Shown one piece after another: positions 45,002 through 53,563 of a stretch of 64,000 nucleotides of DNA. This stretch comes from Zobellia russellii. Lineage in GTDB: Bacteria; Bacteroidota; Bacteroidia; Flavobacteriales; Flavobacteriaceae. The notes under the pieces were generated by a model. That model searched no databases. It saw only the letters and a list, made by a program, of their open reading frames with translations, and was not told the origin of the DNA. The DNA lies in assembly GCF_018728565.1 (NCBI RefSeq), contig NZ_JACSOI010000004.1:124001-188000 (forward strand), in the 5' to 3' direction. Each line of letters opens with the position of its first letter. Positions within the stretch are counted from its first letter, which is position 1. The translations under genes and the position numbers were made by a program.

Positions 45002-46018
45002 ATGGTAAAGCTTAGTATAGAAAAGAATTCAAAAAAGCCTAAATATCTTCTGCTAGCAGATAGTATTATTTCGCAAATTGAACAAAAACAACTAGTTCTT
45101 GATGAAAGGCTACCCTCAGTAAACAAGCTTTCGGCCCATTTTAACTTTAGCCGTGAAACGGTTTTTAAGGCTTTAAATTACCTTAGTGAGAAAGGCATTG
45201 TTCGTGCCGTAGACAAAATAGGCTATTTTGTAAACGACCTTTCCGTAGAGACAGAATTTAAAGTATTCTTTTTACTGGATAAGTTCACACCGTTTAAAGA
45301 GGATCTGTACAACTCACTTATTGCAAATTTAGGGGAAAACGTAAAAGTGCGCTTGTATTTTCATCACCAGAATATTGAACTTTTTGCTTCGTTAATATTA
45401 GATAACCTTAAGAATTACACCCACTTTGTGGTTACCACCTATATAGATGATGCAAAATCCGTACAAAAGGTATTGAATAAAGTTCCACCGGAAAAGCTGA
45501 TTGTCCTTGATAAATATGAACCCAATGTAAACGACGGGTATGGTATGGTTTTTCAGGATTTTGAAAATGATATTTTTAATCTGTTAACGGAGCATATCCA
45601 TTTGGTGAAGAAGTACGAGAGGTTGGTGCTTTTTAATCGTAAAAATGCCCCTCATGGCGATTTTGTACAAAATGGTTTTGAGCGGTTTTGCAGCAAAAAC
45701 AAGTTTAAAAGCGATGTGTACTTTAATTTTTCTGGCGATTATTTTCAAAAAGGCACCCTTTACATCACCATTGATGCTTACGATAGGGATATGGTAGAGA
45801 TTATAAAATTGGCCCGAAAATCTAATTGGGAACTGGGTAGGGAGATAGGACTTATTAGTTATAACGATACCAGTACCAAAGAAATACTGGCCGGTGGCAT
45901 ATCTGTAATAAGTACAGATTTTAAGAAAATGGGCGAGGAAGCCGCTAAAATGATTTTGGAAGGCAGACGCGAACATAAGAGTAATGAAACCCAACTTATC
46001 TTAAGGGGTTCACTTTAA
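45002..46018 (+). CDS. GntR-type regulator with LacI-like sugar-binding domain
   Basis: A 338-residue protein. Residues about 1-75 are a GntR winged helix (LLADSIISQIEQKQLVLDERLPS, here YLLLADSIISQIEQ and LPSVNKLSAHFNFSRETVFK). Residues about 85-338 look like a periplasmic-binding-protein-type ligand domain of the LacI/GalR kind (VLDKYEPN; FENDIFNLLTEH; GLISYNDTSTKEILAGGISVI). Ligand binding by an imported oligosaccharide or monosaccharide is likely. It is divergent from susC and is the only dedicated regulator gene within the glycan locus. It ends 5 bases before the convergent cstA stop. Likely repressor of the TCTAGT sites. Confidence 0.9.
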   Translation: MVKLSIEKNSKKPKYLLLADSIISQIEQKQLVLDERLPSVNKLSAHFNFSRETVFKALNYLSEKGIVRAVDKIGYFVNDLSVETEFKVFFLLDKFTPFKEDLYNSLIANLGENVKVRLYFHHQNIELFASLILDNLKNYTHFVVTTYIDDAKSVQKVLNKVPPEKLIVLDKYEPNVNDGYGMVFQDFENDIFNLLTEHIHLVKKYERLVLFNRKNAPHGDFVQNGFERFCSKNKFKSDVYFNFSGDYFQKGTLYITIDAYDRDMVEIIKLARKSNWELGREIGLISYNDTSTKEILAGGISVISTDFKKMGEEAAKMILEGRREHKSNETQLILRGSL

Positions 46019-46023
46019 ATCAG

Positions 46024-47466
46024 TTACATGAGCTGGGCAAAAACTTTCTTTCGCTGTACGGCATAATACCAGAAAAGTAAAGAAATAAGAATAGTGAGAA
46101 CAGCACCTCCCATATAGGCGATGTTATTCTCCAATTGAAAACCTTCTGGTGCTATAAGAATGTAAGTGGAACAGACCATGGTCATAAACACAGCTGGAAT
46201 CAGGGTTATCCAATACAGTTTGTTCTCGTAAATTAGATATGCGGTTATCGTCCATAATACCACGGTTGCTAGTGTTTGGTTGCTCCAGGCAAAATAGCGC
46301 CATATAATACCAAAATCCATCTGGGTAAGCGCAAAAGCTACTATAAACAGCGGAATACTGATGTAGAGTCGGTTTTTAATTTTCTTTTGGTCCGTTTTGA
46401 AAATATCGGACAGAATGAGTCGCGCCGAACGGAAAGCGGTATCGCCCGAAGTAATTGGAGCTGCAACAATACCCAGTAGTGCCAATACGCCACCTACTTT
46501 GCCCAACATGTTCATTGATATTTCATTGGCCGCCCATGCCGCATTGTTCCCATTGGCTAACATGGCATCGTTAAGTCCGCCAACATCACCAAAAAAGGTC
46601 ATAGCGGCAGCGGCCCATATAAGGGCAACTACGCCTTCGGTAATCATTGTGCCAAAGAATATACTTCTTCCCAATTTTTCGTTTTGCATACAACGTGCCA
46701 TTAAAGGTGATTGGGTAGCATGAAATCCGGATATAGCGCCGCAGGCAATGGTCACAAAGAGAATAGGGAACAGGGGCGTGGCTTCGGGGTCGGAAGTCAT
46801 ATTGGTTAGATTGGCCGGTACCAGTTCTGGAATGGCATAATCACCAAAGAACAATGCAATTACCAGCCCAAGGGCCATAAGAAGCATAGCTATTCCAAAA
46901 ACAGGGTAGATTTTACCGATCATTTTATCTATGGGCAAAAGCGTGGATAGAATATAATAGGCGAGGATTATACCGACCCAAATCCATAAGTTCCACATAT
47001 TGCCTGTCATACCATCAATAATCTTGGCCGGCCCCATGAGGAATACCGTACCCACAAAAATGAGTAGAATAACAGTGAAAAAACGCATCAGGTGTTTCAT
47101 TTTTGGTCCTAGATAGATACCAACAATTTCGCTAATGCTCAGTCCGTTATGGCGTACGGATAACATACCTGAAAAATAATCGTGAACGGCACCGGCAAAA
47201 ATACTGCCCAATACAATCCATAAAAATGCGGCAGGACCGAACATGGCACCGGCAATTGCCCCAAAAATTGGGCCTAAGCCTGCTATATTTAAAAATTGAA
47301 TGAGGAATATACGCCAAGCGGGTAGGGGCATGAAATCAATATCGTCCCGGAGCCTAACTGCAGGTGTTTCTCTCTTTGTGTCTGCACCAAAAATTTTCTC
47401 TACTAGTTTTCCGTAGGTATAATACCCTAGTACCAACACAAGAACAGAAATAATAAACGAAATCAT
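46024..47466 (-). CDS. cstA: CstA-family carbon starvation protein / peptide-pyruvate type transporter
   Basis: A 480-residue inner-membrane protein with about 12-13 hydrophobic segments. CstA signatures are PVFGAIAGAMFGPAAFLWIVLG-like (here FGAIAGAMFGPAAFLWIV), GAVHDYFSGMLSVRHNG and ATQSPLMARCM. It is shorter than the classic about 700-residue CstA, as is usual in Bacteroidota. Known relatives move pyruvate or peptides. Here it is the third gene of the operon 50400 to 46024 behind the secreted FAD oxidoreductase and SGAT-motif protein, so it may import the oxidised product. That link is inference. Confidence 0.9.
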   Translation of the reverse strand: MISFIISVLVLVLGYYTYGKLVEKIFGADTKRETPAVRLRDDIDFMPLPAWRIFLIQFLNIAGLGPIFGAIAGAMFGPAAFLWIVLGSIFAGAVHDYFSGMLSVRHNGLSISEIVGIYLGPKMKHLMRFFTVILLIFVGTVFLMGPAKIIDGMTGNMWNLWIWVGIILAYYILSTLLPIDKMIGKIYPVFGIAMLLMALGLVIALFFGDYAIPELVPANLTNMTSDPEATPLFPILFVTIACGAISGFHATQSPLMARCMQNEKLGRSIFFGTMITEGVVALIWAAAAMTFFGDVGGLNDAMLANGNNAAWAANEISMNMLGKVGGVLALLGIVAAPITSGDTAFRSARLILSDIFKTDQKKIKNRLYISIPLFIVAFALTQMDFGIIWRYFAWSNQTLATVVLWTITAYLIYENKLYWITLIPAVFMTMVCSTYILIAPEGFQLENNIAYMGGAVLTILISLLFWYYAVQRKKVFAQLM

Positions 47467-47491
47467 AAAATGTAGATTTTATTTGGTGCGA

Positions 47492-48610
47492 TTAGCTATT
47501 GTCTTCCAAAAACTGAGCAACAAGATATGCATTCTTCTCTTTGGTAGATGCTGCAAACCGTTCTAGATTTTTTAGAATATCCGGTGAAATTTTCTTTTTA
47601 CTTTCAAGATTCCCCAAATATTTAAGTAGTTGATTCTTAGTTAGCACCCCTAATTGTGTGGAAATATCCTTTATGGTCGTATCCGAAGCAAAATCTATAT
47701 GTTGTAGCAAAAGGCTTCGGGTGTTGATGTCAATATGAGGGAGTGCATCCCAAAAAGGTTGCATGGTAGAGGGCGACTGTGAAAAGGAATCCGATAAATT
47801 TTTAATAATGTATGATCGAACCAATGGAATACCGGATTTAAAGAGTTCCGATATTCTTGAAAATTGAGCTTTATATTGTTCTTGATTTAAATTTTCCAGG
47901 GCATACATTTGATAATTGGTATGGTCACTATTCAGCATACGAACCAACATACTTTCATTTTGTTGTTGAACGGTATGGGCCTTAATTTGCTCCTTAATTT
48001 TACCATGAACCAAGTGCCAGGCTACGTAGCAGGAATAGAGGGCTCCCGAAACAACGGATTCTTTTACCTCTTTTACAGTAGCACCGGACAGGGCATCTAC
48101 ACCCTCTATTTTTGAAGGTTTAGGTTTGGTAACCAACTCATCTATAGCTCTTCTTTTTAAGATAGAATTGTGGTCTTTCAACAAATCGTGAAGTTTCCAA
48201 TAATCGGAGAAGAGGAACTCATCATGATCATGTTTGGTTAAGGGTTCTTGGGGAGAACGGTCAAAACCGGCATAATCACCTAAAAGTGTCCAATACAAGG
48301 TAATGTGCATGAACTTGCAATCTCCATCTGCACAAACCGGTGTAATAATATTGGAGGCGTACAGGACAGGTGCTCCCGCATTATCCCTAAATAGGTTTAC
48401 TTTTTGGGCTCCCACGGAATCGGTAACAATTTCCAATGGAGTTTCCAAAATGTAAAGAGCCGTATTGGGTTTCCAATCCAAGACAAAAAATTCTGGACTA
48501 GCTTTTAAAACGGTTTTATCAGAGGTATTGGGCAATGCAATAGCCGACCCAAATTGTGCTTTACATAAGTGGGTAAAAAGTAACAGGAGGACTAATGCAA
48601 TGGGTCTCAT
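47492..48610 (-). CDS. Exported protein with SGAT flavin-type motif and HEAT-like C-terminus
   Basis: A 372-residue protein with a Sec signal (IALVLLLLFTHLCKAQ). Residues 170-180 read GVDALSGATVK, close to the D-x-x-[ST]-G-A-T motif at which FMN-binding domains (RnfG/NqrC type) are covalently flavinylated by ApbE; T178 would be the acceptor. The preceding part has VCADGDC and PLTKHDHDEFLFSDYWKLHDLL. The C-terminal third looks like HEAT helices. I do not know the family. Its ATG overlaps the stop of the secreted FAD oxidoreductase by 4 bases, so the two are translationally coupled and probably act together as electron donor and acceptor. Confidence 0.7.
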   Translation of the reverse strand: MRPIALVLLLLFTHLCKAQFGSAIALPNTSDKTVLKASPEFFVLDWKPNTALYILETPLEIVTDSVGAQKVNLFRDNAGAPVLYASNIITPVCADGDCKFMHITLYWTLLGDYAGFDRSPQEPLTKHDHDEFLFSDYWKLHDLLKDHNSILKRRAIDELVTKPKPSKIEGVDALSGATVKEVKESVVSGALYSCYVAWHLVHGKIKEQIKAHTVQQQNESMLVRMLNSDHTNYQMYALENLNQEQYKAQFSRISELFKSGIPLVRSYIIKNLSDSFSQSPSTMQPFWDALPHIDINTRSLLLQHIDFASDTTIKDISTQLGVLTKNQLLKYLGNLESKKKISPDILKNLERFAASTKEKNAYLVAQFLEDNS

Positions 48611-50400
48611 TTTTTAGAAGTAGGAATTTTTTCATATTTCTGATCTTCTATCAAATTTAAATACTCTTCTAGATATCCGGTATAAATTTCACGGGGCATA
48701 ACTTCGTATTTTTTACAAAGCGAGGCAGCATAACCTACGGCAGCACCCATTTGTCCGGTAGTGAGCATAACCCTTGGACCTCCAAGCCCAGCGTGTGAGC
48801 AACTGAAATTACGCCCGGCCATAAACAGGTTCTTAATGTTTTTGGAGTATAGACTTCTATAGGGAATATAGTACTGGGGACCTCTGTAGAATAAAGCTTC
48901 CGAAATAAAATCAGGATTGCTCTCATCCTCAAGAACGGTTTGGTAATGCACATCTACGGCTCTTTTTTCTATAACTACGCCATCTGGGAATTTTCTTCCT
49001 TCTTTGGCATCGTTAAAAGTAAAAATGTGGTCGCCTACTAATCTTCTGGATTCTCGTTTTCCTACCAAATACGAAACCCACTCCAATTTTCTATTCTTGT
49101 TTACGTCGTCTTTTTTGGCATTGGAAAATGAACCATAAATGGCTCGCAACATATGATCCCGTATTTCTTCGGCATCATCAATCTGACTCAAATCGTTTCT
49201 ACTAAACTCCCACTGCCATTCGCCATTAACTTCAGCATAATCTTTAGATACCGGCATGGCCCAAGGTACTTCTGGAAAACTCTGAGGACTGTCCGTGTCT
49301 TTAGATCCCCAAAGTACGGAAGAACCCATAACGGCATTATCCGCTTCTTTTGGGCTCCATAGTTCTCCATGCTCTTCCCAGTATTCTCCATAGGTATCAA
49401 CGCTTTCACGGCCGTACGAGAACTCGGCACCAGCCCAGAAGCCTATCCAACCATCACCTGTAGAATCTACAAAATAGGGAGCGGTAAACCGTTTTCTTTC
49501 TCCCGTAAAAGTTTGTCTTGCATCTACATATTTTACGCTATTTTCTTCAGAAATAGCATCATAAGCACGCCAGTTAAGGAATAAATCTATATTGTCATAA
49601 CTCTTAACATTTTCATCCCTTTTTTGCTGGTCTATTTTGGACTCGGCTGAACCGTTGGGGTAGTGCTTGGTATCTATTTTCTTTAATATTCGTTCAAAAT
49701 TACCATAGATACCTAAGGTGTGAACACGAATTTCTTCACTGGCATTCCCTCCTAAAACGGGACGGTCATGGATTAAGGCAACTTTTAGCCCTTGTTCGGC
49801 TCCGGCGATGGCCGCTGCACAACCTGCTAGTCCGCCACCCACAACTACCAAGTCATAGGTTTTTAACTCTTTGGGAGCATTAGGCTGGGCCGTAATTTCT
49901 TGACGCCAAGCTGCCAACTTTTTTGTGGATGAAGGAGGCGTATCTTTTTTGGTTGAAAAATAAATGGCATCACAACGCCCATTAAAGCCTGTAAGATCTT
50001 GTAGTTCAATATGCGTAGCTTGCTTTTTGTTGATTTTGGCCTCACCGGCATATTGCCATCCCCAACCAGAGCGGGTTCCTAAAATGGTATCTAATACCGT
50101 TTCGCCGACTTTTAATTGGAATCTTCCCGGAGCTTCCCATTCACCAGGAACCCAATTCATGGTACGTACCCAGACATGATAACTTCCAGATTTTTTAAAG
50201 TTTACCTCTGTTGACGCATTTTCTACGGGCTTGCCCATACCATGCGCATTTAGGTAAGGCGAGCCCATTTGCTCTACAAATTGTGGGTCTACTACCCAAC
50301 CTCCAGGGTTATCAAAACTTTCTGCCTCTACAAGTACGTCTTGCGATAAGCCATAGAACGTGCTAAAGATTACAAATAATAGGGAAAATACATTTTTCAT
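48607..50400 (-). CDS. Secreted FAD-dependent oxidoreductase with N-terminal CBM-like domain
   Basis: A 597-residue protein with a Sec signal (VFSLLFVIFSTFYGLSQ). Residues about 22-150 form a beta-sandwich of the golvesin/CBM type (VLVEAESFDNPGGW; SGSYHVWVRT). The FAD domain starts with YDLVVVGGGLAGCAAA (residues 182-197) and DRPVLGGNASEEIRV, then YFVDSTGDGWIGFWAG-like (FVDSTGDGWIGFWAG), KRESRRLVGDH and SCSHAGLGGPRVMLTTGQMG, split as SHAGLGGPRVMLTTG. It belongs to the same family as the cytoplasmic 35597-37888 protein. Export of a flavoprotein through Sec means FAD must be loaded outside the cytoplasm. Likely oxidises or dehydrates a sugar of the glycan; reaction unknown. Confidence 0.88.
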   Translation of the reverse strand: MKNVFSLLFVIFSTFYGLSQDVLVEAESFDNPGGWVVDPQFVEQMGSPYLNAHGMGKPVENASTEVNFKKSGSYHVWVRTMNWVPGEWEAPGRFQLKVGETVLDTILGTRSGWGWQYAGEAKINKKQATHIELQDLTGFNGRCDAIYFSTKKDTPPSSTKKLAAWRQEITAQPNAPKELKTYDLVVVGGGLAGCAAAIAGAEQGLKVALIHDRPVLGGNASEEIRVHTLGIYGNFERILKKIDTKHYPNGSAESKIDQQKRDENVKSYDNIDLFLNWRAYDAISEENSVKYVDARQTFTGERKRFTAPYFVDSTGDGWIGFWAGAEFSYGRESVDTYGEYWEEHGELWSPKEADNAVMGSSVLWGSKDTDSPQSFPEVPWAMPVSKDYAEVNGEWQWEFSRNDLSQIDDAEEIRDHMLRAIYGSFSNAKKDDVNKNRKLEWVSYLVGKRESRRLVGDHIFTFNDAKEGRKFPDGVVIEKRAVDVHYQTVLEDESNPDFISEALFYRGPQYYIPYRSLYSKNIKNLFMAGRNFSCSHAGLGGPRVMLTTGQMGAAVGYAASLCKKYEVMPREIYTGYLEEYLNLIEDQKYEKIPTSKK

Positions 50401-50415
50401 AGTGGTGTTATTAAA

Positions 50416-50431
50416 TCTAGTACGGTCTAGT
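50416..50431 (-). promoter_or_regulatory. TCTAGT direct-repeat operator before the secreted FAD oxidoreductase
   Basis: TCTAGTACGGTCTAGT, the same 6-4-6 direct repeat as at 44695-44710 with only two central bases different, lies 16-31 bases upstream of the ATG. A weak -7-like TATATTTA (plus 50442-50449) just upstream again places the site at the transcription start. Likely the same regulator acts here. Confidence 0.7.
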
Positions 50432-50554
50432 ACGGTTTCGGTAAATATATAAAATTATTTTTAATCTAATTATTTAGTCCGTAATAAGTGATGTTAATAT
50501 ATTTTGATGTGATATTTTGAGTATTTGATAGTGAGGCTGATTGTGCTTACGTAT

Positions 50555-50588
50555 AAAAAAAATCCCCGAGGGTATACCAAGGGGATTT
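50555..50588 (-). terminator. Rho-independent terminator after the GH2 gene
   Basis: AAATCCCC (50560-50567) pairs with GGGGATTT (50581-50588). On the minus strand the stem is followed by a run of eight T. It lies 24 bases after the GH2 stop and ends the transcript of the dehydrogenase/cytochrome and GH2 genes before the FAD oxidoreductase promoter. Confidence 0.88.
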
Positions 50589-50611
50589 AAAAAATACCTA
50601 AAAGGTTGTAT

Positions 50612-53527
50612 CTAGTACCATTCGCTCAACACAAAACTATTGAGCCAAACCGCTTTTCCGTCCAGACCTTTAAAAACAAAACGCACCTTGTTTTTACCAT
50701 CTGATTCAAAATGGATGTCGGTAGGATGAAATGGTGTAGTCTGCATATTTTCACCTTCGGTAACTATAATATTCCCTTGGGTTGAGGAACCCTTTGTATC
50801 GTTTATAGTAACGCTAAGCTCTTTGGCGTACGGAATCTTATAGATTTTATAAGTTGACATTTTTTCTTGATTGGGATCCATACTATCCGTATTGGTCCTA
50901 GGAGCATGATGAACTGTATTCAACTTATATTTTCCCTTTTTCAATCCGGAAAATTCTAGGGTAAGTCCTTCTTTTGACATACCTAGGACACCTTCGCCAT
51001 GTGCAAATCCGTATTTACCAATAACATTTATTTCACCCAACCAACGGGTTGAGCTAGGGTCTTCACTACTTTGAACAGTGGCGGAAAAACCTCCAAACTC
51101 TTTAAATTCTTTTGTAGAAGCTTTATTATCCTTGCCGTTCCAAGGCGTCCAATCAAACTGTACGAGTTGTTCCTCTTCGCCTAAATCAACCCGGAGCGTT
51201 TCAAAATCATATATGGGTTTGGCATTTGCGGCTATCACATCAAAGTTGGCCCTTACGGTCCCAACCGTTGCAGAGGCTGTTTTTAGTCCTTTGGCCTTAG
51301 CTGTTATGACTATATTTCCAGGCGTATTTCCAGCCCTAATCAGAACAGGTGACACCCCATATTCTGTGGGCATAGGGTTGGAGCCTATCCCTTCTTTGTC
51401 TCCAATAATTTCGGCATCTCCCCTTACCGAAAATTCAACGGACAGGGCGGCATCAGGAAGTAGGGTCCCGTTTTTATCCACAACTTTGGCGTAGGCTACC
51501 AAAATATCGGAACCATCTGCAACAAATTTTCGGCCTTCCGTATCCGGTTCCAGAATAAGCCTATAGGCCGCTTCTGGGGTCTGTTTGGTTTCAGTAACAA
51601 CCACTTTGCCGTCAAGTAGGCCGTTTGCCGTAAGCTTTCCTTTTTGGAATTCGGAAATGGAAAATACGAAAGGGGCATGTTCTAAATATTTATACTTATC
51701 CGCTTTAGAAGGGTGTTGCGTTGTAATGGTTTTTCCATTTACTTTTAATTCTACTTTTTCCGAATTACTGAATACAACTACTTCTTTGGTACCTTCCTTC
51801 CATTCGGTATTAATATGTAGATAAGGATAATTGGTTAGTTCTGCAGGATACCAAGCCAAATTTTCTTCTGGACGCGGATAGCGAAAAGCGGTCATAAAAC
51901 CACCTCGACTTCTATTTTTAGGGGTTTTTGTAGGGTGAAAAGTGTAGTAGGCGTGGGCGGTCCATGATATGAGTCCCAATTTCATTGGGTTGTTCATATA
52001 TTCATTAACAGCCTCGGGACCACGGCGACCTTCCATTGCCAGCATAGGTTCATCACCACTCCAATAATAGGGGCCGTATACCATTTGCCCGTAAATGTCC
52101 GTAAGACCGGAAGTTTGCCAACCTGTCCATCTACTACTTTGCGAAGCAGTGTATCTAAAAGGGTCTTCTTGTTTAATTACGTTATGGGCCCTTGGAACAT
52201 AACCTCGGTGATTGATACCGGCTCCCCAAATAAAAACAGAGGTATGGTTTCTATGATTTCTGACCATGGCTCTAGCCGATTTTTCATAATTATCAAACCA
52301 AGCTTGGTTTCCTATAGACATCCATGTAGGGGCTTCTTCGTAGACCAACATTCCTAATTCATCACAGGCCTCGAGCAAAGAATTGTCATGCGGATAATGT
52401 GCGGTACGAACCACGTTCATTCCCAATTTTTTTAATTGAAGTATGTCTTTATAGTGCAATGAGTTGGGCATGGCATCACCTATAAAGCCATAGTGTTGGT
52501 GTAAATTGGTGCCAATGAGCTTTAAAGGCTTTCCGTTTAACACGATGCCGTCATGATCGTTCATTTCAATTTTACGGAAACCTGTTTTAACTTCTGCCTG
52601 ATCTACCGCTTTATCATCTTCAAAAACTAAAGTATGAACACGATACAAATTGGGCTCGTTAATAGACCAAAGCTTTAGGTTATCTTCTATACTTCCTATA
52701 AGATTAAACTGAACGTCCGCTCCGCTAGGAATCGTTTTGGTCTGCTTTAACTTTAGGACAACCAAACCTTTATCATCTATGACGCGGTTTAAAACAGTAG
52801 TCTTTTTAGGTTCCCCATTTTCATTGCGAACCGTGGTTTTAATGTTAATGGTGGCATTAAGGTTAACCGGGTCTACGGTTGGTGTAGTAATGTATTGACC
52901 TGCGTTTTCGGCCTCCCAATTAAATGTAATGTGCAACGGATTGGTTTCTACTAAGTACACATCACGATATAGACCGGCAAACTTAATATAGTCCATAGGT
53001 CCTGGGTCCGGAGGAACGTCTTCTCGTTTTCTATTATCGGCCAAAACGGTAACTAGATTTTTCTCTCCTCTATTTACAAAATCGGTAATATCAAAATGAA
53101 AAGGTGTGTATCCTCCAACGGCATGCTGACCAATGTGTTTGCCGTTTACCCAAACATCCGTTACTTGGTGGACGCCTTCAAACTCCAGAAATACTTTGGT
53201 GTTCGTATTTTTGGATACTTCTATTTCCTTTCGGTACCAACCTACTTTTCTCATGAATGTATCTTGGTACTTATCATCTTGTGCACCGTTGAGGTCCATG
53301 GTAGTAAGTTCCAACCCGTGAGGTACGTTAACCGTTTCCCATTTGGAATCGTCCGTTGCCAATGTATAGAAATCAGCTTCGGGGTTGCCCAAATGGAATT
53401 TCCATCCTTGGTTAATATTCAACTTGGAACGGTCCGTTTTGGTAAATCCGTCCGGTAAACTGCTTTTTTGCCCCCAAGTTATAGTTGACATTAGTAAAAT
53501 GCAGAGCGTTAGTTTAAATGTTCTCAT
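50612..53527 (-). CDS. GH2-like protein lacking the usual acid/base glutamate
   Basis: A 971-residue protein with a Sec signal (LTLCILLMSTITWGQ). It has the GH2 jelly roll (VPHGLELTT, VGWYRKEIEV, HAVGGYTPFHFDITDF), an Ig-like domain, a TIM barrel (KLIGTNLHQHYG; VVRTAHYPHD) and C-terminal Ig and carbohydrate-binding-like domains to the end (LAMEGRRG follows the barrel's last strands). Where GH2 enzymes have WSxGNE, this one reads FIWGAGINHRG, with H440 after the Asn and no Glu. E499 in LAMEG is a candidate nucleophile. So it either uses a different acid or is not a classical hydrolase. It lies 36 bases after the dehydrogenase/cytochrome gene. Confidence 0.9.
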   Translation of the reverse strand: MRTFKLTLCILLMSTITWGQKSSLPDGFTKTDRSKLNINQGWKFHLGNPEADFYTLATDDSKWETVNVPHGLELTTMDLNGAQDDKYQDTFMRKVGWYRKEIEVSKNTNTKVFLEFEGVHQVTDVWVNGKHIGQHAVGGYTPFHFDITDFVNRGEKNLVTVLADNRKREDVPPDPGPMDYIKFAGLYRDVYLVETNPLHITFNWEAENAGQYITTPTVDPVNLNATINIKTTVRNENGEPKKTTVLNRVIDDKGLVVLKLKQTKTIPSGADVQFNLIGSIEDNLKLWSINEPNLYRVHTLVFEDDKAVDQAEVKTGFRKIEMNDHDGIVLNGKPLKLIGTNLHQHYGFIGDAMPNSLHYKDILQLKKLGMNVVRTAHYPHDNSLLEACDELGMLVYEEAPTWMSIGNQAWFDNYEKSARAMVRNHRNHTSVFIWGAGINHRGYVPRAHNVIKQEDPFRYTASQSSRWTGWQTSGLTDIYGQMVYGPYYWSGDEPMLAMEGRRGPEAVNEYMNNPMKLGLISWTAHAYYTFHPTKTPKNRSRGGFMTAFRYPRPEENLAWYPAELTNYPYLHINTEWKEGTKEVVVFSNSEKVELKVNGKTITTQHPSKADKYKYLEHAPFVFSISEFQKGKLTANGLLDGKVVVTETKQTPEAAYRLILEPDTEGRKFVADGSDILVAYAKVVDKNGTLLPDAALSVEFSVRGDAEIIGDKEGIGSNPMPTEYGVSPVLIRAGNTPGNIVITAKAKGLKTASATVGTVRANFDVIAANAKPIYDFETLRVDLGEEEQLVQFDWTPWNGKDNKASTKEFKEFGGFSATVQSSEDPSSTRWLGEINVIGKYGFAHGEGVLGMSKEGLTLEFSGLKKGKYKLNTVHHAPRTNTDSMDPNQEKMSTYKIYKIPYAKELSVTINDTKGSSTQGNIIVTEGENMQTTPFHPTDIHFESDGKNKVRFVFKGLDGKAVWLNSFVLSEWY

Positions 53528-53563
53528 AAGATAACAATGTTGTATTTTGAATTAAAGAGGATT

